Shown one piece after another: positions 59,238 through 64,000 of a stretch of 64,000 nt of DNA. Numbering within the stretch: the first letter of the stretch is position 1; every line of letters starts with the position of its first letter. The DNA is from DASPJR01 sp035628505. Its GTDB lineage: Bacteria > Planctomycetota > SZUA-567 > H5-PLA8. The notes beneath the pieces are model-generated. The model did no database searches and was not told the DNA's origin. It saw nothing but the letters and a program-made list of their open reading frames with translations. Position numbers and translations under genes: made by a program. The stretch lies in contig DASPJR010000164.1 in assembly GCA_035628505.1 (NCBI GenBank), positions 1 through 64,000 of the forward strand, in the 5' to 3' direction.

Positions 59238-60401
59238 TCAGCTGACCGGTGAAGTGAGCATCAGTTCGGTTGCTTCGCCGTTGACGTAGACAGAACCGCT
59301 CGCGATATTCCCAGACTCGTCCGTCTTCAGCAGACAGAAATCTGCCGGCTGTTCAACACCCCATTCGTTGTCCATATGCACGAGCCCGCGTGGCACTTCT
59401 GAAATGTTGTCCCAAACGTTCTGCCAGGCGCAGCCCAGCATTTGCGCCGAACGCAGGACGCCCTGAATCGGCGTCAGCGCTGAGCCCGCAAAATTGGTTT
59501 TGCCCGGCTGGCGTACAACCTGATCTGCGCCGACATCAATTTCCAATCCGCCAAACTTGTAGCGGCCTGGCGGCGAGCCTGCAGGGGCGACGGCATCTGT
59601 CGTATACCAGATGCGCGTGCGGTTGAGCAGGCGATGGAAAATCCGGAAAAGCGGCGCAGAAACGTGGATGCAATCGGGAATAACACCGACGGTCAGGCCC
59701 GGCGTTTCAAACACGCGCCAGAGAATATTATCATGCCGGTCAAGCTGCTGGGGACAGCCGTTGGCCAGATGCGTAAAACTGGTGGCGCCGGCTTTTACCG
59801 CGTCCTTGAGCGTCGCTGCCGGAGCGTTCGTGTGACCGAGGCTGATTGTAATGCCCAGCCCCACGGCGACGCGGATCGATTCTATTGCTCCACTTCGCTC
59901 GGGCGATAGCGTGACCAGTACGCGATCGTTCCCGGCCACGTGCCTCAGTTCCTGAAAGTGAGTCGGTGTCGGATCGATCATCAGAGCCGGCGGATGCGCC
60001 CCGTGAAAGCCCGGCTCGGGTGACATAAACGGGCCTTCCAGATGCCAGCCGGCGATCGCCGACTGTAATTCGGCCGAACTCTCGCGCATTTTGCGAAGCC
60101 GTTGCAGGCGCTGCATCAGCACCGGCCATTCGGCAGTAACGAGCGTCAGAAAAATCTGGGCGCAGCCGTCCCGCCGCAGTTTGCGCACCGCCATCAGGAG
60201 ATCATCCGAGGTGATTGCGTCCGACTGAAAATCCACACCGCCGTAGCCGTTAACCTGCAGGTCCAGCATGGGTGGCGCGAGATAAATTCCGCAGACCTCG
60301 TCGTTAGTCGGCTCTATTTTTGCGATCCGACCCTTGTGCCAGGTCAGCCTGAGAGGTTGAGACGTTAGATAATGACAAGCGATGACTTCGCCGGAGCTCA
60401 T
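59238..60401 (-). CDS. nagA: N-acetylglucosamine-6-phosphate deacetylase
   Basis: 387 residues. Amidohydrolase motifs in order: APPMLDLQVNGYGGVDF, AGWHLEGPFMSPEPGFHGAH (metal ligand Glu), LGHTNA and FTHLANG (metal His residues), DCIHVS, and TTDAVAPAG with the catalytic Asp. It removes acetate from GlcNAc-6-phosphate. The ATG at 60401 has AAGGTGG eight bases upstream; the GTG at 60413 is part of that site. Note LNGC in place of the usual LFNAM after the metal His (HLANGCPQQ). No nagB or nagC is adjacent; it is convergent with the dihydrodipicolinate-synthase-like gene. Confidence 0.9.
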   Translation of the reverse strand: MSSGEVIACHYLTSQPLRLTWHKGRIAKIEPTNDEVCGIYLAPPMLDLQVNGYGGVDFQSDAITSDDLLMAVRKLRRDGCAQIFLTLVTAEWPVLMQRLQRLRKMRESSAELQSAIAGWHLEGPFMSPEPGFHGAHPPALMIDPTPTHFQELRHVAGNDRVLVTLSPERSGAIESIRVAVGLGITISLGHTNAPAATLKDAVKAGATSFTHLANGCPQQLDRHDNILWRVFETPGLTVGVIPDCIHVSAPLFRIFHRLLNRTRIWYTTDAVAPAGSPPGRYKFGGLEIDVGADQVVRQPGKTNFAGSALTPIQGVLRSAQMLGCAWQNVWDNISEVPRGLVHMDNEWGVEQPADFCLLKTDESGNIASGSVYVNGEATELMLTSPVS

Positions 60402-60507
60402 TTCTGGATCCACCTTGTCGTAGATTCGCCGGTCAGCGTACGCGTAACGTTACAGAAATGCAAATCTAACGTAAGGATTTAGCCGCTGCCGCCTTGGGGA
60501 ATTTGGT

Positions 60508-60536
60508 TTGTTCTTTGCACAGGCTTAAATTATAAA
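60508..60536 (+). promoter_or_regulatory. Putative promoter of pyk
   Basis: TTGTTC (60508-60513), 17-base spacer, TATAAA (60531-60536) in an AT-rich stretch. The -10 is good; the -35 is weak. Transcription would start ~30 bases before the pyk start codon. Confidence 0.4.
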
Positions 60537-60571
60537 TAGCGACTCATTTTCCAAAACGAGGAGGAATACGC

Positions 60572-62050
60572 TTGGCCGCGCCAAAGACGAAGAATAATGT
60601 CAGTCAACGCAAGATCGAGCCCCGTCGTCGCACGAAGATCGTGGCTACGATCGGCCCAGCTTCCGACAGCGAAGACATGCTGCGCAACCTGATGAATGCG
60701 GGAATGGACGTGGCGCGCGTCAACTTCTCGCACGGCGATATCGCGACGCATCGCGGCACCATTGAACGCATCCGCAAAGTCAGCAAGGAACTCGGCCGAC
60801 CCGTCGCCATCCTGCAGGATCTCTGTGGTCCCAAAATCCGGACGCGCATGATGCAGGGCGAGGGCGTCGAACTGGTCGAAGGCGCCAAGACGATCGTCAC
60901 CACCGACGACATCATCGGTACCGCCAAGCGTTTCTCCACGATTTACGCCGGCCTGCCCGGTGACGTCACCAAGGGCGATAAAATTCTGCTCGACGACGGC
61001 AAGCTCGAGCTGCGCGTCGATTCCGTGCAGGGCTGGGACGTTCACTGTACGGTCATTCGCGGCGGTCTGCTGAAATCGAAGAAAGGCATGAATCTTCCTG
61101 GCGTCGTGTTGTCGACTCCATCCGTGACCGAAAAGGACATCAACGATCTGCGCGCCGGGCTCGATGCCGGCGTGGACTACGTTGCGCTCTCATTTGTGCG
61201 CGACCCGGAAGAAGTACTGCGTGTTAAGCAGCTTGTTCAAAAAGTGGGCTGCGATGTTAGAATTATAGCAAAGATCGAAAAGCCTGAGGCTGTCGCCAAG
61301 ATCGAACAGATCATCGAGGCGGCCGACGGAATCATGATTGCGCGCGGCGACCTCGGCGTTGAAACACCGCCCGAGCAGATCCCTGTTCTGCAGAAGCGCA
61401 TTATCTCGCTCTGCAACCATCTCGACCGGCCCGTCATCGTCGCCACACAGATGCTCGAAAGCATGATGACCAACCTGACGCCCAACCGGGCTGAAGTGTC
61501 AGACATCGCCAATGCAATCCTCGACGGCACGGACGCAGTGATGCTCTCGGGAGAAACCGCCGCCGGCCGCTATCCGGCCGAATCGATTCTGATGATGAAC
61601 CGCATCGCCTTGCAGGCCGAGCAGTTCCTGCTGACGAATTTGAACAGCATTGCCAAGCCGGACAATGCACCGAACAAGCTGCTCGACACTATCGGCCGAG
61701 CGGCCTTCCGCGTCGTGGAAGACCTCGACCTGCGTTTGCTGATCACCAGTTCGTCGACGGGCGAAACGGCGCTGTTCCTTTCCAAGAGCCGCACGCGCGC
61801 CATGATTCTCGGTGCCACAAACAACGAACGCGCGTACAACCGCATGAGCCTGTACTGGGGCGTGCTGCCGTGCCTGTGCGTGAGCAAAGAGGGCATCCCA
61901 AAAGAGGAATTCCTGCAGGCGACCTCACGCGAAGCCCAGAAGATGGGACTGGCTTCGGCCGGCGAGCAGGTCGCCGTCGTGACCGGCACGCCGATCTGTG
62001 TGCCGACATCTGTCGCGAACGCAGTGGAGGTCACGCGCATCGTCGGGTAA
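60572..62050 (+). CDS. pyk: Pyruvate kinase
   Basis: 492 residues. The start is a TTG with GGAGGAA five bases upstream. Motifs: KIVATIGPASDSEDM, GMDVARVNFSHGD, LQDLCGPKIRT, the ATP/PEP site VRIIAKIEKPEAVAKIEQI, and MIARGDLGVETP. It makes pyruvate and ATP from phosphoenolpyruvate and ADP. The allosteric C-terminal domain (~360-490) is complete. The first ~18 residues are a basic lead absent from many homologues. It is a single-gene unit followed 54 bases later by a radical SAM gene. Confidence 0.96.
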   Translation: MAAPKTKNNVSQRKIEPRRRTKIVATIGPASDSEDMLRNLMNAGMDVARVNFSHGDIATHRGTIERIRKVSKELGRPVAILQDLCGPKIRTRMMQGEGVELVEGAKTIVTTDDIIGTAKRFSTIYAGLPGDVTKGDKILLDDGKLELRVDSVQGWDVHCTVIRGGLLKSKKGMNLPGVVLSTPSVTEKDINDLRAGLDAGVDYVALSFVRDPEEVLRVKQLVQKVGCDVRIIAKIEKPEAVAKIEQIIEAADGIMIARGDLGVETPPEQIPVLQKRIISLCNHLDRPVIVATQMLESMMTNLTPNRAEVSDIANAILDGTDAVMLSGETAAGRYPAESILMMNRIALQAEQFLLTNLNSIAKPDNAPNKLLDTIGRAAFRVVEDLDLRLLITSSSTGETALFLSKSRTRAMILGATNNERAYNRMSLYWGVLPCLCVSKEGIPKEEFLQATSREAQKMGLASAGEQVAVVTGTPICVPTSVANAVEVTRIVG

Positions 62051-62104
62051 AATAGGAGAAACTTTCGATTTGCACCGCAGCGCCTGATTAGGTATTATTT
62101 AGGT

Positions 62105-63133
62105 ATGCGGCTGGTATCGAACCCTCCTAATCCGTGGCACAGCAACTACATCGAGTGGATTGATTGTCCGCCGCCCGCAGCTCAGCTTGAGATCTATGAG
62201 GAGCAGGCCAAGACCGTTCTGTCCGAGAACGACAGCCCCGACGTCGGCTTCCGCTTCAGCCTTAATCCGTATCGCGGCTGTTTCCACGCCTGCGCATATT
62301 GCTACGCGCGGCCGACGCATCAGTACTGGGACTTCGGCGCGGGTACCGACTTTGAACGCAAGATCATCGTCAAAACGAATGCGCCGGAGAAACTGCGCGA
62401 AACGTTCATGAAAAAATCGTGGCAGGGCGATCTGGTGGTCTTCTCCGGCAACACCGATTGCTACCAGCCGCTGGAAGTCTCCTACACGCTTACGCGGCGC
62501 TGCCTGGAAGTGTGTTACGAGTTCCGCAATCCGGTCGGGCTGATCACCAAATCAGCTCTCGTGCGGCGCGACATCGACGTGCTCTCCAAACTCGCGCGCG
62601 ACGCGCGCGCAGGCGTGCATATGAGCATCGCGTTTGCCGACGACGCGATGGCGCGCAAGATCGAACCGAATGCCCCGGCGCCGAGCACGCGCTTTGCCGC
62701 CATCCGAGCGTTGACCGAAGCAGGCATCCCTGTCGGCGTGGCCGTGGCGCCGATCATTCCCGGCCTGAACGATTCGCAGCTGGCGCAGATTCTCGAGCGT
62801 GCTCACGAAAACGGCGCTCGAGAAGCGTTCCGGGTGATGCTGCGGTTGCCATCGCAGGTCAAAGACGTTTTCTTCGAACGCCTGCAGCAGGAATATCCTG
62901 ATCGTGTTCAGAAGGTCACGCACGCGATTCGCGAAATGCGTAATGGCGCACTGTACAACTCACAGTTCGGAGAACGGGCTCACGGAGTCGGCGAACGCTG
63001 GAATGCAATTCAATGGCTCTTTGACACCACCTGCAAACGCCTGGGCTACAACGTGTCGAGCGAAAATCATTGGAAGTGGACGACCGAGACAACCTTCCGG
63101 CGGCCTTCGGCTCAGCTCAATCTGTTCGAGTAA
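62105..63133 (+). CDS. Radical SAM protein, PA0069/SplB-like family
   Basis: 342 residues. The iron-sulfur motif is RGCFHACAYCYAR (Cys59, Cys63, Cys66: CxxxCxxC). The preceding SLNPYRG and following PTHQYWDFGAGTDFERKI are typical of the PA0069 family, related to spore photoproduct lyase. A conserved SGNTDCYQP and C-terminal region (NPVGLITKSALVRRDIDVLS) complete the fold. Function in this family is not established; DNA repair is sometimes suggested by the relationship to SplB. AGGT sits directly before the ATG. The last 22 bases overlap a small gene on the other strand. Confidence 0.88.
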   Translation: MRLVSNPPNPWHSNYIEWIDCPPPAAQLEIYEEQAKTVLSENDSPDVGFRFSLNPYRGCFHACAYCYARPTHQYWDFGAGTDFERKIIVKTNAPEKLRETFMKKSWQGDLVVFSGNTDCYQPLEVSYTLTRRCLEVCYEFRNPVGLITKSALVRRDIDVLSKLARDARAGVHMSIAFADDAMARKIEPNAPAPSTRFAAIRALTEAGIPVGVAVAPIIPGLNDSQLAQILERAHENGAREAFRVMLRLPSQVKDVFFERLQQEYPDRVQKVTHAIREMRNGALYNSQFGERAHGVGERWNAIQWLFDTTCKRLGYNVSSENHWKWTTETTFRRPSAQLNLFE

Positions 63134-63267
63134 ACGCATGCGTCAGGCATGCACCACTCGGCAGATTCATGAATTTCACTCTTCTGCAAATCTTCGGTCT
63201 GGACGGGCACCCCTTCTTTACTATTCTTAATCGGGTGGTCTTCTATGGCGTGCAGGGCGATAATCAT
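63112..63267 (-). CDS. Possible 51-residue protein of unknown function
   Basis: Begins MIIALHAIEDHPIKNSKEG and ends CVYSNRLS; acidic middle (QTEDLQKSEIHESAEW), two cysteines near the end. AAAGGAG lies five bases before the ATG, a near-perfect ribosome site, and the frame fills the otherwise empty gap between the radical SAM gene and galK. Its 3' end overlaps the radical SAM gene by 22 bases. It could still be chance. No family recognised. Confidence 0.4.
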   Translation of the reverse strand: MIIALHAIEDHPIKNSKEGVPVQTEDLQKSEIHESAEWCMPDACVYSNRLS

Positions 63268-63291
63268 TCTCTCTCCTTTCGAGTTCCCCGC

Positions 63292-64000
63292 GTGAAACTT
63301 AAAACCGAAAAAGCCCGTCTTCTTTCCGCATTTGAACAACGCTTTGGTCCGGGAGAAACACCCCGGGCAGCGATCGCCCCAGGCCGCAGCAACCTGATCG
63401 GCGAACACACCGACTACAATGGCGGGCTCGTTCTTCCAATCGCCGTGGACCGCCATACCGTAGCGCTTTTTCGCCCCACGAGCGGCAAACAGATCACCGT
63501 TTTTGCCGAGGTGCTGGACGCCACGGACGAGTTCAGCACGCAGTCGATCCGGCCATCAAAAGACGCAAAACTGCACTGGGCCAATTACGTTCGCGGGACT
63601 GCCAAAGCGCTCGTTAATCGCGGCGTGAAACTCAAAGGCGGACAGCTCTACATCACCAGCGACCTGCCGCGCGGCGCCGGTCTTTCGAGCAGCGCATCGC
63701 TTGAGACCGCCACCGGGCTCGCGCTGCTGGCGCTGGCGGGCAAGAAGCTGCCTGCTCAGGAACTGGCCTTTGCCTCACAGGAAGCCGAACACACGTTTGC
63801 CGGGGTAAAGTGCGGCATCATGGACCAGACCGTCGTGGGACGCGCCGAGAACGGGCATGCGCTGCTGCTGGACTGCGATTCCATCACAGTCACGCAAATT
63901 CCGATTGCTCTGAAAGGCTACAGCTTCGCCATCTTCGACACGGGCGTGCGGCACAAGCTGGCCAGCAGCGAATACAACAAGCGTCGCGCGGAGTGCGAAC
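63292..64000 (+). CDS. galK: Galactokinase, N-terminal part (3' truncated by window edge)
   Basis: 236 codons are present and the frame is still open at the right edge. Motifs: APGRSNLIGEHTDYNGGLVL (ATP/galactose signature), LPRGAGLSSSASLETA and CGIMDQ with the catalytic Asp, as in GalK; galactose 1-phosphorylation is the expected reaction. The frame is open leftward to beyond 63200, so the start is uncertain: GTG at 63292 gives the usual N-terminus (KLKTEKARLLSAFEQRFG), GTG at 63250 is an alternative; neither has a strong site. It differs clearly from the arabinokinase-type enzyme at 41.4 kb. Confidence 0.88.
   Translation, partial: MKLKTEKARLLSAFEQRFGPGETPRAAIAPGRSNLIGEHTDYNGGLVLPIAVDRHTVALFRPTSGKQITVFAEVLDATDEFSTQSIRPSKDAKLHWANYVRGTAKALVNRGVKLKGGQLYITSDLPRGAGLSSSASLETATGLALLALAGKKLPAQELAFASQEAEHTFAGVKCGIMDQTVVGRAENGHALLLDCDSITVTQIPIALKGYSFAIFDTGVRHKLASSEYNKRRAECE

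Overview
The window is a GC-rich (roughly 58-60% by eye) bacterial chromosome segment with short intergenic gaps. I see no rRNA, tRNA, CRISPR array, transposase or phage gene. The gene content points to the PVC superphylum, most likely Planctomycetota. The signs are several Tat-exported sugar enzymes (Gfo/Idh/MocA oxidoreductase, two TIM-barrel isomerase/epimerases), a ThuA-domain protein, a prepilin-like secreted protein, a Hanks-type kinase with an unknown helical front domain, a VIT-VWA protein, and secreted HEAT/TPR/beta-helix proteins. The rank below phylum cannot be fixed from sequence reading alone.

Layout. 0-5.2 kb: 3' end of typA, a NUDIX hydrolase, a serine beta-lactamase-like hydrolase followed by a transglutaminase/TPR protein, and a tandem pair of Fe/Mn superoxide dismutases (one Tat-exported, one cytosolic). 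5.6-13.4 kb: a glycan island with a glycoside hydrolase-glycosyltransferase fusion, a UDP-galactopyranose mutase that resembles eukaryotic rather than bacterial enzymes, a second glycoside hydrolase homologous to the front half of the fusion, and ThuA. 13.4-14.5 kb: a gene-free stretch packed with small hairpins. 14.5-23.9 kb: membrane hydroxylase, FAD amine oxidase, orphan sugar-binding lipoprotein, a three-gene cluster of small unknowns, Tat isomerase, TPR protein, and a previously easy-to-miss 51-residue membrane protein. 24-33.7 kb: SH3/coiled-coil envelope protein, folK, an atypical kinase, CBS protein, rnc, methyltransferase, HEAT/TPR protein, prepilin-like protein. 34-41.3 kb: orphan hisD, Gfo/Idh, Tat isomerase, and a peptidase M28-aminoglycoside acetyltransferase fusion. 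41.4-50.4 kb: a plant-type L-arabinokinase-like GHMP kinase, galE, a very large lipoprotein and a VIT-VWA-toroid protein. 50.6-64 kb: ispG, a glycosyltransferase, beta-helix and transglutaminase proteins, an epimerase and dihydrodipicolinate-synthase-like pair, nagA, pyk, a radical SAM protein and the start of galK.

How it fits together. Much of the window concerns sugars: activation and epimerisation of galactose/arabinose-type sugars (GHMP kinases, GalE, UGM), glycan assembly (two glycosyltransferases), glycan breakdown or trimming (two GH proteins, NagA, Tat isomerases, Gfo/Idh), and uptake (sugar-binding lipoprotein). Housekeeping genes (typA, folK, rnc, hisD, ispG, pyk) are scattered among these as single genes.

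The least expected signal is not in the proteins. At least eight intergenic gaps carry inverted repeats built from a short word repeated several times, with a different word at nearly every site (GAGTC, AATCCG, ATGATGCAT, TTTAGATTTGAAAG and others). A separate gap holds a run of hairpins, several with about 7-bp arms and 3-nt loops.
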